Positions 52,832 through 62,268 of a stretch of 64,000 nucleotides of DNA are shown piece by piece; the first letter of the stretch is position 1, and the number at the start of each line of letters is the position of its first letter. Below the pieces are notes generated by a model, which ran no database searches, was not told where the DNA came from, and was given only the letters and a program-made list of their open reading frames with translations. The stretch spans positions 1-64,000 of the forward strand of contig CAZLZJ010000004.1 of NCBI GenBank assembly GCA_964563975.1, given 5' to 3'. The translations under genes were made by a program, and so were the position numbers. The stretch is from JAAYJR01 sp964563975. GTDB lineage: Bacteria; Bacteroidota; Bacteroidia; Bacteroidales; Prolixibacteraceae.

Positions 52832-55225
52832 TTAAGCAAATTTTTTGATCAGCGATGGTTTGTCCTTTTTGTAATAACTGTCATAACGCCCGTAGCGGCT
52901 TCCTTTAAGAGCCAGATCATTAAACACTACATCAAAATTATCTATTTTGTTTGTACTGAACATGGTAAGAACATCATTGAGAACATCTTTTCTGGTATGA
53001 TTATTTCTGCATACCAAAAGGATATGTGATGCATATTTTATCAGGGGAATAGCATCTGCAACAAGTCCTGTCGGCGTTGCATCAAGGATCACATATTCAA
53101 ATTTGTTTTTCAGGTAAACCATAAGTTCATCCAGCACACCGGCCTCAATAAGTTCTGAACTGTTCGGAAGAACCGGTCCGGCAGGTATTATGGAAAGATT
53201 ATTTATACCGGATTTTGCTATCAGTTCCTCTTTCGGGGTATTATTGGCCATATAATGTGAAAGACCCTTTGAATTGTTTGTTTTGATCTTCTCATGAAGA
53301 GTGGGTCTGCGCAGATCACAGTCGACTAGTATTGATTTATGGCCGACCGATGCTATTGCCGCAGCCAGGTTAAAGGAAACGAAGCTTTTCCCGTCCATGG
53401 GCTGGGAGGAAGTGATCATTATTACCTTGAGGGGTTCATTTCTGAATTTGAGAAACAGGTTGCTCCGGAGATTCCTGAATGATTCGGCAATGGGTGATCC
53501 AGGAAACTCGGAAACAACAGCCTCGGTCTTGTAATAATTCGTGTAAATGAGGCTCAGAACGGGCCTTTTCAGCATTTTCTCAACATCACTCACCGAAGTG
53601 ATCTTTTCGTTGAAGAAATTCCTGAGAATGATATAGAGAGTCGGAATAATAAATGCCAGGAATATGGCAAGTATCCAGTTAAGCATGGTTTTCGGCGAAA
53701 GAATGCTTTTGGTGGAATCGCGTGCCGGCTCCAGTATTTCGTAATCGGGATAATTTGATGCCATGGCTATTGCTGCCTCGGACTGCTTCTGAAGCAGGAA
53801 AGTGTATATGGCATCCGTCAGATTGAATTTCCGCTGCATACTCACCATGTTGAGCTCTGTCCGCGGAAGCCTTGATATTTGTCCGGAAAGTCTTTCTGCC
53901 CGGTAATTAAGTTCGTTCTGTGTTAAATTAAGGGTGTTGAGATTATTTTTTACATTCTCAATTATTGTCTGCCTCTGAAGTCTTATTTTGTTTTCAAGTT
54001 GTCCGAGGAAAAGGTTTTTTCCGGCATTATTGCTCAGAATGGCTGACCTCTCGGCATTCATGCTAAGCAGATCCAGAACAAGGGAATTCAGTATGGGATC
54101 AACAACATTGGAACTGGACGGAGGAGCAAGTCCTGCCATATCTTCATTCTTTCCAAGATATTCCAGAACATAGTTATAATATCTTTCCTGTACCTGCAGG
54201 GTGACCATTTCATTTTCAATCTGAGTCATTTGCTGAAGAGCCTGCTGACCCTGATAGCTGAGATCAGTGACCTGGTAAGCCGATCTGTAATCCCTTAGTT
54301 TTGATTCCGATGTGACCAGGGAATCGGAAATGTCCGAGATCTGTGATTCAATGAATGTGATTGTATTCTGGGCAATCCTGTTCTTCTTCGAAAGATTCTC
54401 ATCAAGATAGGTCTGGAGGTATTTGTTGAGAAAATCTATTGTCAGCCTGATATTTTCACCCTGAAACCTGACATTTATAAGAGAGGATCTTATGCTGACG
54501 GGTTCGACAGTCAGTCTGCCGAGATATGATTTGGTAAGCTGGTCGATATGATAGAATACGAAATAATCGGTGTCGTCATTCTCCAGTTCCGTTGACAGCA
54601 GTTCCCTGTTAAGGAATACTGAGAATTTATAATATCTGTTGCTGATGGTCTCGTTGAAATTACAGATAGTGTCGACCTCCAGAACATGATTGGAACTGAC
54701 AATCACATTGTCAATATAATTGTATAATGAGACTTTTTCTTCCAATGCGGTTAACCTGAAACTGTTCTCATCAAGGACTTGTATATAGAACTTTACATTT
54801 ATCGGCTGAACATGGGATTTATCAATACTGACTGAATAATGGTTGCCTGTAAAAATCTGTCCGGCCCGGCCGAAAAGTGTATTTTTTTCCTTGAAATAGC
54901 CTGTTTCAAGATTGAGATTTTTTATTGTTGCCGATACAAGACTGAATGAACTCAGGCTGTTGATGTCATTTTCAAGATTCCGTGCCTCAGAAAGATGTCT
55001 GAGTCCGCTGAAAAGATTGTTTGACTCCAGCAGGGACGAACGTCTGTCTTCAACCGGACCAATAACTGAATTTACTTCATATACAACCGGGGAAAATTTG
55101 TTTACCAGGAATGCTGCAGCAAATGCGATAGCAAAACTGACAATATAAAAGTATCTGTATTTTAAGGCCTGTAATATAAACTCCTTTATATTAAAACCTT
55201 CTGATGAATCGTTCTGGTAGCTCAT
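52832..55225 (-). CDS. Wzc-like co-polymerase and tyrosine autokinase, second copy
   Basis: A 797-residue BY-kinase family protein with the same layout as the copy at 2173. The Wzz domain has a membrane segment near 28-46, a periplasmic coiled-coil region (about 265-480) and a second membrane segment (about 512-535). The kinase has Walker A SSQPMDGKS (near 605-613), Walker A' LVDCDLRRP and Walker B YVILDATP. A C-terminal Tyr group (YGRYDSYY) is the likely phosphorylation site. Walker A has MDGKS instead of the commoner GEGKT. The gene is 15 bp after the Wza-like gene. Confidence 0.94.
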   Translation of the reverse strand: MSYQNDSSEGFNIKEFILQALKYRYFYIVSFAIAFAAAFLVNKFSPVVYEVNSVIGPVEDRRSSLLESNNLFSGLRHLSEARNLENDINSLSSFSLVSATIKNLNLETGYFKEKNTLFGRAGQIFTGNHYSVSIDKSHVQPINVKFYIQVLDENSFRLTALEEKVSLYNYIDNVIVSSNHVLEVDTICNFNETISNRYYKFSVFLNRELLSTELENDDTDYFVFYHIDQLTKSYLGRLTVEPVSIRSSLINVRFQGENIRLTIDFLNKYLQTYLDENLSKKNRIAQNTITFIESQISDISDSLVTSESKLRDYRSAYQVTDLSYQGQQALQQMTQIENEMVTLQVQERYYNYVLEYLGKNEDMAGLAPPSSSNVVDPILNSLVLDLLSMNAERSAILSNNAGKNLFLGQLENKIRLQRQTIIENVKNNLNTLNLTQNELNYRAERLSGQISRLPRTELNMVSMQRKFNLTDAIYTFLLQKQSEAAIAMASNYPDYEILEPARDSTKSILSPKTMLNWILAIFLAFIIPTLYIILRNFFNEKITSVSDVEKMLKRPVLSLIYTNYYKTEAVVSEFPGSPIAESFRNLRSNLFLKFRNEPLKVIMITSSQPMDGKSFVSFNLAAAIASVGHKSILVDCDLRRPTLHEKIKTNNSKGLSHYMANNTPKEELIAKSGINNLSIIPAGPVLPNSSELIEAGVLDELMVYLKNKFEYVILDATPTGLVADAIPLIKYASHILLVCRNNHTRKDVLNDVLTMFSTNKIDNFDVVFNDLALKGSRYGRYDSYYKKDKPSLIKKFA

Positions 55226-55240
55226 CGTTGTTTAATATAT

Positions 55241-56008
55241 TTATCGGACGCCGAGATAAAAATAGAGCACTGCTATCAGCGTGGTTACCGTGCTCAGAAT
55301 TGTTGTAAAGGTTACGTTTGAATAACTTGTTGAAATGGCTTGAAGCGGTTCTACAATAATCACATCATTGGGGTAAACATAGTAATGATCCCTTGAGGAT
55401 ATCTTAGAGTCGGAAAGGTTGAGCCGGTGATGCATAATTTTCTCACCTTCATTACGGACTAGAATAACCTTTTTACGGTCACCGTATCTCGTGATTCCTC
55501 CTCCCAGTCCCAGCGCTTCATAAATAGTCAGCTTATCCTGGGAAAAACTGTAAACACCCTGTCGTGTTACTTCACCCATTATGGTAATCTGATTGTCAAC
55601 AAATTTCACAATAACAGATGTTTGTGATACATATTCACTGAGAGCTTTCTGGATTTTCAGGGATGCCTCGGAAGTGGTCATATTCCCTACATTTATTTCT
55701 CCCACAAACGGGAAGTTGATATTGCCGTCCTCATCCACAAGATATCCGATAATGCTTCCGAGTCCGCCTCCATATCCTCCAAATCTTATTTCTTCTGTTG
55801 CATTGAATATCTGACTTGTCTGCGGATCTATGCTCAGGACCTTAATATAAAGTTTGTCAAAAGGCATGATGCGTTTCTGTGTACGGGGATTGATACCGGG
55901 ATCGAGTTCTTCAATGTCATTGAAATAACTCAGCTGTTTCTTTGGTACGCATGAAACGGCAAGAACCATCAGAAGGATGATTATTAATTTATTATGCCAG
56001 GAATTCAT
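55241..56008 (-). CDS. Wza-like export lipoprotein, second copy
   Basis: A 255-residue polysaccharide export lipoprotein with lipobox LAVSC. It has the PES domain (MPFDKLYIKVLSIDPQTSQIF, then DEDGNINFPFVGEI), the SLBB-like ITIMGEVTRQGVYSF and a hydrophobic C-terminal segment. It parallels the copy at 1195. The ATG at 56008 gives a compact signal peptide; another in-frame ATG lies 12 bp upstream. It is the first gene of a - strand operon with Wzc-like, ACP and Asn synthase genes, preceded by a consensus promoter. Confidence 0.93.
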   Translation of the reverse strand: MNSWHNKLIIILLMVLAVSCVPKKQLSYFNDIEELDPGINPRTQKRIMPFDKLYIKVLSIDPQTSQIFNATEEIRFGGYGGGLGSIIGYLVDEDGNINFPFVGEINVGNMTTSEASLKIQKALSEYVSQTSVIVKFVDNQITIMGEVTRQGVYSFSQDKLTIYEALGLGGGITRYGDRKKVILVRNEGEKIMHHRLNLSDSKISSRDHYYVYPNDVIIVEPLQAISTSYSNVTFTTILSTVTTLIAVLYFYLGVR

Positions 56009-56126
56009 TCTATGATGCATAAGGCAGATTTTCGTATTATACAGTTAATTAATAGAAATGTTTCAACGCTTTTCAGAAAATTATTCACATCGGAACAGTA
56101 CTGTACAAAGCTTTTAAATTCAGGTG

Positions 56127-56157
56127 CAAAGATATGGAATTAATACATGTCGGTCAA
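56127..56157 (-). promoter_or_regulatory. Consensus promoter of the second wza/wzc/ACP/asnB operon
   Basis: On the - strand TTG (56155-56157), a 20-bp spacer and TATCTTTG (56127-56134) match the Bacteroidota consensus exactly. Transcription should start near 56120, leaving a ~110-nt leader. Confidence 0.65.
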
Positions 56158-56220
56158 TACTTGCCATTCATTCTGTTTGTGGTTCCTGGTTCATCGTTTC
56201 TGATTTCTGATTCGTGAAGT

Positions 56221-56248
56221 TTTGTTGATAATTATTTCCGGTTCACCT
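56221..56248. repeat. 28-bp direct repeat flanking the HemK-like gene (left copy)
   Basis: TTTGTTGATAATTATTTCCG followed by GTTCACC. It matches 57485-57512 at 27 of 28 positions. On the - strand both copies read as the protein-like GEPxIIINKxS. Confidence 0.75.
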
Positions 56249-56353
56249 GTATAATCAACGGAAAAACAGGCGCTGAAGTCATTTTAAATCCTTATTTTTA
56301 AGATTATACCTTTTGCAGTGGTTCAATGGTAGATATGCCAATGCCTCGGGAGT

Positions 56354-56505
56354 AATTCAATCCCGGGCAGGGGTTACCAATATCGGAGAAAGTAATTCAG
56401 TTTCGGGCAAGGTTTGCCAATACTGGAAATTAATTCAATCCCGGACAAGGTTATCCAATACCGGAGAAAGTTGTTTTGTATGCCGGAGAAGGTAATTCAA
56501 TAAAG
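56354..56505. repeat. ~40-bp degenerate tandem repeat upstream of the HemK-like gene
   Basis: Three units of 38-40 bp start with AATTCA at 56354, 56394 and 56432, plus partial units to 56505. Each has the form AATTCAATCCCGG-CA-GGTTA-CCAATA-CGGAGAAAGT. The rest of the 500-base spacer (56021-56518) holds the promoter and the direct repeat noted above. Confidence 0.8.
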
Positions 56506-56518
56506 AAATAAAAAACAA

Positions 56519-57418
56519 ATGAACAAGGAGGAACTTTTAAGTTCTCTTATTGATGAATGGGAAGATAAGCTTCATATTCTCAATGATAAGCCTGAAGAAA
56601 ATGCAGATGCAATAATAAGAGCATTATGGCTTAAGGCTTCAGGTCTGGCGGTTTCTGTTCAGAAAGCAGGGGATCTGCCATTGCCTGATCTGAATGAAGA
56701 GCAAAAAAACGATTTGTCGGAACTGATCAGGATCAGATCGGGAAATTACCCGACTGCCTATCTTACCGGGAAGCAATGTTTTATGGGAATCGAACTGATT
56801 ACTGACAGCAGGGCACTTATACCCAGGAAAGAAACAGAATTGCTGTGTTCCGCCTGCTTAACCCTGACTGAAAAAATGCAGCAAGACACTGACATTGTCA
56901 GGGTAATGGATATTTGCTGCGGATCGGGCAATCTCGGTATTGCACTGGCATATTACAATTCAAATTGCATTGTCCATGCGTCTGATATTTCTCATGATGC
57001 AGTGGAGCTAACCATAGCGAATATCAACTCCCTGGGTCTGGGTCAGCGTGTCATGGCCAAACAGGGGGACATGATGGCCGCTTTTGACTCTCCGGAGTTT
57101 TATGAAAAGATAGATCTGATTATGTGCAATCCTCCTTACATTTTCAGTTCGAAAGTACCTCAGATGCATCCCGAGATATCGGAAAATGAACCAGGAATGG
57201 CATTTGATGGCGGCGCTCTGGGTATAGGAATAATTAAAAGGCTGTTACAGGATTCTCCGCCATTTCTGAAAAAGAAAGCCTGGATTGCCCTTGAAGTCGG
57301 CCTGGGACAAGGGGGCCTGATAACCATGCTGTTGGAAAGATCCGGTGTTTTTACAAACATCAGTACCGTCCAGGATGAGTCCGGTAATATCAGAGTGGTA
57401 TACGCACAGAAAGTCTGA
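56519..57418 (+). CDS. HemK/PrmC-family glutamine methyltransferase
   Basis: A 299-residue SAM-dependent methyltransferase. The N-terminal helical domain has YPTAYLTGKQCFMGIELI and LIPRKETELL. The SAM site is MDICCGSGNLGIAL, and the catalytic motif NPPY is at 204-207. This is the PrmC architecture; PrmC methylates the Gln of the GGQ motif in release factors. Normal PrmC has IPRPETE, so the Lys is a small departure. It may be the housekeeping enzyme or a divergent paralogue. It stands alone between two spacers that share a 28-bp direct repeat. Confidence 0.78.
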   Translation: MNKEELLSSLIDEWEDKLHILNDKPEENADAIIRALWLKASGLAVSVQKAGDLPLPDLNEEQKNDLSELIRIRSGNYPTAYLTGKQCFMGIELITDSRALIPRKETELLCSACLTLTEKMQQDTDIVRVMDICCGSGNLGIALAYYNSNCIVHASDISHDAVELTIANINSLGLGQRVMAKQGDMMAAFDSPEFYEKIDLIMCNPPYIFSSKVPQMHPEISENEPGMAFDGGALGIGIIKRLLQDSPPFLKKKAWIALEVGLGQGGLITMLLERSGVFTNISTVQDESGNIRVVYAQKV

Positions 57419-57484
57419 TGATTGAATAGTATATGGGTTCCTGTGAGGTAGAGAGTCAGGCTAATGAATGCTTTCTCCTGAAGG

Positions 57485-57512
57485 TTTGTTGATAATTATT
57501 CCCGGTTCACCG
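57485..57512. repeat. 28-bp direct repeat flanking the HemK-like gene (right copy)
   Basis: Matches 56221-56248 with one mismatch. It lies in the 184-base spacer before gmd. On the - strand a frame of ~42 codons without a start (about 57589-57461) reads through it with protein-like sequence ending NKPSGESIH. Confidence 0.75.
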
Positions 57513-57602
57513 ACATATTCACCATATAGTTCTTGGAATGCAGGGAATTTTTGTTTCTTTTTGTCTGGCTTTACGTATAAGATGAAAAATTAATACCAAC
57601 AA

Positions 57603-58760
57603 ATGAGCAAAACAGCGTTAATCACAGGAGTTACAGGACAGGACGGAGCCTATCTGGTTGAATTTCTTCTGAAAAAAGGATATGTGGTGCATGGCATAAA
57701 GCGAAGAAGTTCTCTTTTGAACACTGACCGTATTGATCACCTGTACCAGGATCCGCATATGGAAAACAGGAGCCTGTTCCTTCATTACGGAGATCTCAGC
57801 GATTCGATGAATATCACCCGTATCATTCAGGAATGCCGTCCGGATGAGATCTACAACCTCGGAGCCATGAGTCATGTAAAAGTCAGTTTTGACGTTCCGG
57901 AATATACTGCAAACACCGACGGGATAGGTACATTGCGTATCCTGGAGGCAATACGCCTTCTGGGACTTAAGGATATTACCCGGTTTTACCAGGCAAGTAC
58001 ATCGGAATTATACGGGCTGGTTCAGGAAGTGCCGCAGACAGAAAAGACTCCTTTTTATCCGCGAAGTCCGTATTCCGTGGCCAAACTGTATGCCTACTGG
58101 ATAACTGTCAATTACAGGGAAGCCTACGGACTGCATGCAAGCAACGGTATCCTGTTCAACCATGAATCTCCGATACGTGGTGAGACATTCGTTTCAAGAA
58201 AAATAACCAGAGGTCTTGCAAAGATCGTTCTGGGTTTGCAGAATACCCTTTTTATGGGGAACCTGTCTGCAAAACGCGACTGGGGACATGCGAAGGACTA
58301 TATTCAGGCAATGTACCTTATGCTTCAGCAGGATGAGCCCGATGACTATGTCATTGCCACGGGTATTACCACAGAGGTAAGGGAATTTATCAGGCGTTCA
58401 TTTGAAGCAGTCGGAATAATCCTGGTTTTTGAAGGTGAAGGTGAGAAGGAGACCGGCACTATTGCCCATATAAACGATGAAGTATTTGCTGAAAAGGTGG
58501 GGGAGGAGTATCTTCCAGCTTTCAGTCAGCGGATAAAAAATGATCCGGTGGCAGTGAGGGTTGATCCTGCTTATTTCCGTCCGACGGAAGTGGAGCTGCT
58601 TATAGGCGACCCTTCGAAGGCAAAATCCAGACTGGGCTGGGAGCCGGAGTATGACCTGGATAAACTGATAGATGATATGATTACTTCTGACCTTGTGCTG
58701 ATGAAAAAAGAGGATTATCTTCGTGAAGGAGGTTATGAAATACTGAATTATTTTGAATAA
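57603..58760 (+). CDS. gmd: GDP-mannose 4,6-dehydratase
   Basis: A 385-residue extended SDR enzyme that turns GDP-mannose into GDP-4-keto-6-deoxymannose. The NAD(P) motif is TGVTGQDG (8-15), the catalytic pair Tyr157/Lys161 is in YSVAK, and NHESPIRGETFVSRKI is diagnostic for Gmd. An insertion near 280-310 matches the longer bacterial forms. With fcl 44 bp downstream it supplies GDP-L-fucose, or other GDP-6-deoxyhexoses, as a sugar donor for the polysaccharide. Confidence 0.95.
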   Translation: MSKTALITGVTGQDGAYLVEFLLKKGYVVHGIKRRSSLLNTDRIDHLYQDPHMENRSLFLHYGDLSDSMNITRIIQECRPDEIYNLGAMSHVKVSFDVPEYTANTDGIGTLRILEAIRLLGLKDITRFYQASTSELYGLVQEVPQTEKTPFYPRSPYSVAKLYAYWITVNYREAYGLHASNGILFNHESPIRGETFVSRKITRGLAKIVLGLQNTLFMGNLSAKRDWGHAKDYIQAMYLMLQQDEPDDYVIATGITTEVREFIRRSFEAVGIILVFEGEGEKETGTIAHINDEVFAEKVGEEYLPAFSQRIKNDPVAVRVDPAYFRPTEVELLIGDPSKAKSRLGWEPEYDLDKLIDDMITSDLVLMKKEDYLREGGYEILNYFE

Positions 58761-58804
58761 CCCATTAGCAGGTTTTGAGTAATCCATGAGCAGATCTATA
58801 ATCC

Positions 58805-59953
58805 ATGAACAGATCATCAAAAATATATGTAGCCGGACATACAGGACTTGTCGGATCAGCCATAACAGGAAATCTTAAGTCAGGAGGATACGACAATTTA
58901 ATATTCAGGACCTTTAACGAACTGGATCTGACGGACCAGCAGGCTGTTGAAGAGTTTTTTTCGGCAGAAAAACCTGAATATGTGTTTCTTGCTGCAGCAT
59001 TGGTGGGAGGGATAGTTGCCAACAACACTTACAGGGCAGATTTCATTTACAACAATCTGATGATACAGAATAATGTGATCCATGCCTGCTGGAAACACGG
59101 AGTGAAAAAGCTGCTTTTTCTCGGATCAACCTGTATTTATCCGAAAAATGCCCCGCAGCCGCTGAAAGAGGAATATCTTCTTACAGCTCCGCTGGAATAT
59201 ACCAATGAGCCTTATGCCATTGCCAAAATAGCAGGCCTGAAAACCTGTGAGTCGTACAATATTCAGTACGGTACGGATTTTATCGCGGTGATGCCGACCA
59301 ATCTCTATGGTCCGGGTGATAATTATAATCTGGAAAAATCGCATGTGCTCCCTGCACTGATGAGAAAGATCCATCTGGGCAAATGTTTTGAAGAGGGAAA
59401 TACAGATGCGGTAAGGAAGGATCTGAAGAAATATCCGGTTGAAGGTCTGGGGGAAGATTCCGGTGATGAAGAGATCATCAGTGTTCTGGGGCAATATGGC
59501 GTGGAGGTCAGATCAGGTTTTGAGAACGGCACCGGGCCGGGTGCCGGGAAAAGGGTGGTTGTGTCGGTATGGGGAACAGGTGCCCCGTATCGTGAATTCA
59601 TGCATTCCGGCGATATGGCCCGGGCCTGTATTTATATCATGGAAAAAGTAAGTGCAACAGATATTGTAAACCTTCATAGGACCGGCAGGGAGAATGATTA
59701 CAAGGCACCGCATTTCATCAATATAGGGACGGGAGAGGAGATTACCATAAGGGAGCTGGCATACAGGATCAAAGAAATGACCGGATTCAGGGGTGAGATA
59801 GTGTTTGACAGTTCCAGGCCTGACGGTACAATGCGGAAGGCAACGGATATTACGATACTGAAAAATCTGGGATTCAGGCACAGATACGATCTTGATGCCG
59901 GATTGCGTGAGGTCTATGAAAAATATTTAAGGGATCAGAATAAGCCGGAATGA
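58805..59953 (+). CDS. fcl: GDP-L-fucose synthase
   Basis: A 382-residue epimerase-reductase that makes GDP-L-fucose from the Gmd product. The cofactor motif is GHTGLVGS (11-18), FLGSTCIYP follows, and Tyr137/Lys141 lie in YAIAK. The insertion at about 199-240 (KKYPVEGLG...) is found in Bacteroidota fucose synthases and makes it longer than the ~320-residue enterobacterial enzyme. It is convergent with the WcaJ-like gene, whose stop is 10 bp away. Confidence 0.95.
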   Translation: MNRSSKIYVAGHTGLVGSAITGNLKSGGYDNLIFRTFNELDLTDQQAVEEFFSAEKPEYVFLAAALVGGIVANNTYRADFIYNNLMIQNNVIHACWKHGVKKLLFLGSTCIYPKNAPQPLKEEYLLTAPLEYTNEPYAIAKIAGLKTCESYNIQYGTDFIAVMPTNLYGPGDNYNLEKSHVLPALMRKIHLGKCFEEGNTDAVRKDLKKYPVEGLGEDSGDEEIISVLGQYGVEVRSGFENGTGPGAGKRVVVSVWGTGAPYREFMHSGDMARACIYIMEKVSATDIVNLHRTGRENDYKAPHFINIGTGEEITIRELAYRIKEMTGFRGEIVFDSSRPDGTMRKATDITILKNLGFRHRYDLDAGLREVYEKYLRDQNKPE

Positions 59954-59963
59954 ATCCTGATTT

Positions 59964-61415
59964 TCAGGAACCCGTCCTGTGAAAGATGGTTTTGATTGTT
60001 TTCAGGAGAATGACAAAATCGAGTCTGGGAGACCAGTTGTCTATATAAGCCAGATCCATTTCCATCCATTTCTCGAATTTTATATTGTTTCTTTCCGGTT
60101 TTATCTGCCAGAAGCATGACAGTCCCGGTTTGACTGAAAGCCGCCGGAGCTGCCATCTCTTGTAATGGACAGTTTCTTCCTGAAGAGGCGGCCGCGGACC
60201 GATAAGTGACATTTCTCCTTTCAGTACGTTGATAAGCTGTGGCAGTTCATCAAGACCTGTTTTGCGCAGTAGTTTGCCCACTTTGGTAATTCGCGGGTCA
60301 TCCTTTATCTTGAACACCGGTCCGTCGGCTTCATTGTGCATCATAAGATCTTTCCTCAGGCTTTCGGCACCGGACACCATTGTCCGGAATTTGTACAGAT
60401 TGAACTGCCTTCCCCTCAAACCCACCCTTGCCTGTTTATAGATCACCGGACCTTTTGAGGTAAACTTGATTGCCAGTGCGATAATTATCATTATGGGTGA
60501 AAGGAGTATAAGTGCGAGAAGTGAAAAAAAAATGTCAGTAACCTTCTTGAATGCCAGAGCAGACGGACGGTATGGTATGTTGATGAATGTAAGAAAATTC
60601 CTGTTCCCGATGACCGTATTGACAGCATTTGAAAGATTCAGTCTTGATTCGTCATGCATCAGCCTGAAAATAACACCCAGTTCCTCACATGATCTGAGGA
60701 TGTTCCTGATATCGGCAGGAACAATCTTTTCCCTGACATACATAACCTCATCTATCGGCTCTATCTCCATAAAATCGTAAAGGGATTTCCCTGATCTTTC
60801 CGGCAGGACTTCAATGGAATTCTGGTATTTTTTCATTACTTCCGGGGAACTGGAATAAATCAGTATTATCCGGTAGCCCCATTCCTTGTTTTCAAAAAGG
60901 TTCTCAATAAATGGAATTGATGTGTCATCAGCTATCAGTACCGTATTGCGGTAATTATAACCTTTCGAACGGTATATCCGGAAGAGATAGTATTCCGCCA
61001 GTCTGATCAGAAAAAGGAAAAGGAAGCCGAAAGCAGCAGCTTCTATGAGAAAGAGGCGTGAGATATCATGCAGCTTGAACAGGAAATAGAAAACAAGAAG
61101 CAACAGGAAAACGAGTGCAGTTGACTGCAGATACTCGAAAAATACCGTACTGTAGCGTTTGGTTCTCGGTATGTCCATCGCGTCGAGCAGGTAAAGTATT
61201 ATGAGCCAGAAAGGCGCAATCAGGAGATAGATCCAGAGTATTGTAAGGTTTGAAAAAAATAATCCCCCCGCTTCAGAATAATTGATGAAATATGAGAGCT
61301 GAAAGGCCAGCGTAACGGCCAGAATATCACCAATTCTCAGTATGGTGCCAAGAAGATTCTTCTTCTTGATGAACGGGATTACTTTTTTAGTTAAAATTCT
61401 GATTACGCGATCCAT
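59964..61415 (-). CDS. WcaJ-like polyprenyl-phosphate sugar-1-phosphate transferase
   Basis: A 483-residue exopolysaccharide-initiating enzyme. Four N-terminal membrane helices (about 26-130) precede a Rossmann-like CoA-binding-type domain (TVLIADDTSIPFIENLF). A fifth hydrophobic segment follows, then the sugar transferase domain with KFRTMVSGAE, GLDELPQLINVLKGEMSLIGPRPP and VKPGLSCFWQI. It attaches the first hexose phosphate (typically glucose or galactose) to undecaprenyl phosphate. It probably starts the polymer exported by the second Wza/Wzc set, while the shorter PglC-like enzyme starts the first. That split is inference. Confidence 0.93.
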   Translation of the reverse strand: MDRVIRILTKKVIPFIKKKNLLGTILRIGDILAVTLAFQLSYFINYSEAGGLFFSNLTILWIYLLIAPFWLIILYLLDAMDIPRTKRYSTVFFEYLQSTALVFLLLLVFYFLFKLHDISRLFLIEAAAFGFLFLFLIRLAEYYLFRIYRSKGYNYRNTVLIADDTSIPFIENLFENKEWGYRIILIYSSSPEVMKKYQNSIEVLPERSGKSLYDFMEIEPIDEVMYVREKIVPADIRNILRSCEELGVIFRLMHDESRLNLSNAVNTVIGNRNFLTFINIPYRPSALAFKKVTDIFFSLLALILLSPIMIIIALAIKFTSKGPVIYKQARVGLRGRQFNLYKFRTMVSGAESLRKDLMMHNEADGPVFKIKDDPRITKVGKLLRKTGLDELPQLINVLKGEMSLIGPRPPLQEETVHYKRWQLRRLSVKPGLSCFWQIKPERNNIKFEKWMEMDLAYIDNWSPRLDFVILLKTIKTIFHRTGS

Positions 61416-61541
61416 AATACTGACGGTCTTCTATCAGGTATTTATACGTGATAAAACGGAAAAGGTTTATTTACCAGCCGGGTGAGCATGTATTTATCCG
61501 AATCCTTATACCTGTTGTGAAATATATGCTTATAAATATAG

Positions 61542-61567
61542 AAAAAAAAGTCGTTGAGAACGACTTT
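61542..61567 (-). terminator. Rho-independent terminator
   Basis: A 9-bp stem, AAAGTCGTT/AACGACTTT, with a 3-base loop. On the - strand it is followed by a run of Ts. It lies 27 bp past the stop of the 61594-62172 gene. Confidence 0.75.
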
Positions 61568-61593
61568 CTGCCTGAATAACAAATGGGGTTTTT

Positions 61594-62172
61594 CTAAACT
61601 CTTTGAGAATGGAAATATGTGACCTTGTTCAGTTCGGTAATATCCTGGACCTTAAAACCATTATTGTCAAGTAGCAGCATAACATCTCTCTTTGAAAGAT
61701 TCCGGTTGGTTTTTGAATCCATGAAATTATAAAGTGTATTTATTATAGGAATTTTTGACAGTATTCCGTGTTCCACTGCTTCTCTGTCAGCATCATTTTT
61801 TCTTAATGAAAAACTGTTATGGTTTTTGCTGTCCAGGAAATAGCCTATGAAATTACTCTTGGGTGTGAGAATGCTGTGAATGGAATGCAGAAAACTCTTG
61901 GTGTCACGTAATTCATTGAGTGGAATAAGGTTTATAACAGTTTTGACATTCTTCATTTCCTCGGCATCATAAAAATAATGATGCAGGGAGGATAGAACAA
62001 CCAGATTCGGGTCATCGTCAAGATTCAGCCATTCAAGATAATTTGTCAGGTCCTCGTTTCTTTTTTCAGTAAGTAATTCAAGTCCTGTATTGTTTTTCAC
62101 TAAATACTGTGGGAAACCATAATTTATTCCTCTTGATGCAATATGCTTATTGTAAGTCAGATCAGCTCTCAT
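61594..62172 (-). CDS. Hypothetical protein, possible methyltransferase-like fold
   Basis: A 192-residue soluble protein with no signal peptide and no recognised family. LVVLSSLHHYFYDAEEMKNVKTVINLIPLNELRD (pattern only), SILTPKSNFIGYFLD and LSKRDVMLLLDNNGFKVQDITELN resemble the later strands of Rossmann methyltransferases. The SAM-binding glycine loop that should precede them is absent. It has its own terminator and a -7 box, so it is a single-gene unit next to the WcaJ-like gene. Such proteins are found near polysaccharide genes in Bacteroidota, but the role is unknown. Confidence 0.6.
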   Translation of the reverse strand: MRADLTYNKHIASRGINYGFPQYLVKNNTGLELLTEKRNEDLTNYLEWLNLDDDPNLVVLSSLHHYFYDAEEMKNVKTVINLIPLNELRDTKSFLHSIHSILTPKSNFIGYFLDSKNHNSFSLRKNDADREAVEHGILSKIPIINTLYNFMDSKTNRNLSKRDVMLLLDNNGFKVQDITELNKVTYFHSQRV

Positions 62173-62268
62173 TACTATTTGTGTTTTTTAGCTTTTAAGA
62201 GTTTAACAATTATTAATGAAGTTAGTTTAAATATCAACACGGGTCAAGTGTCCAAATTATTTAAGATG

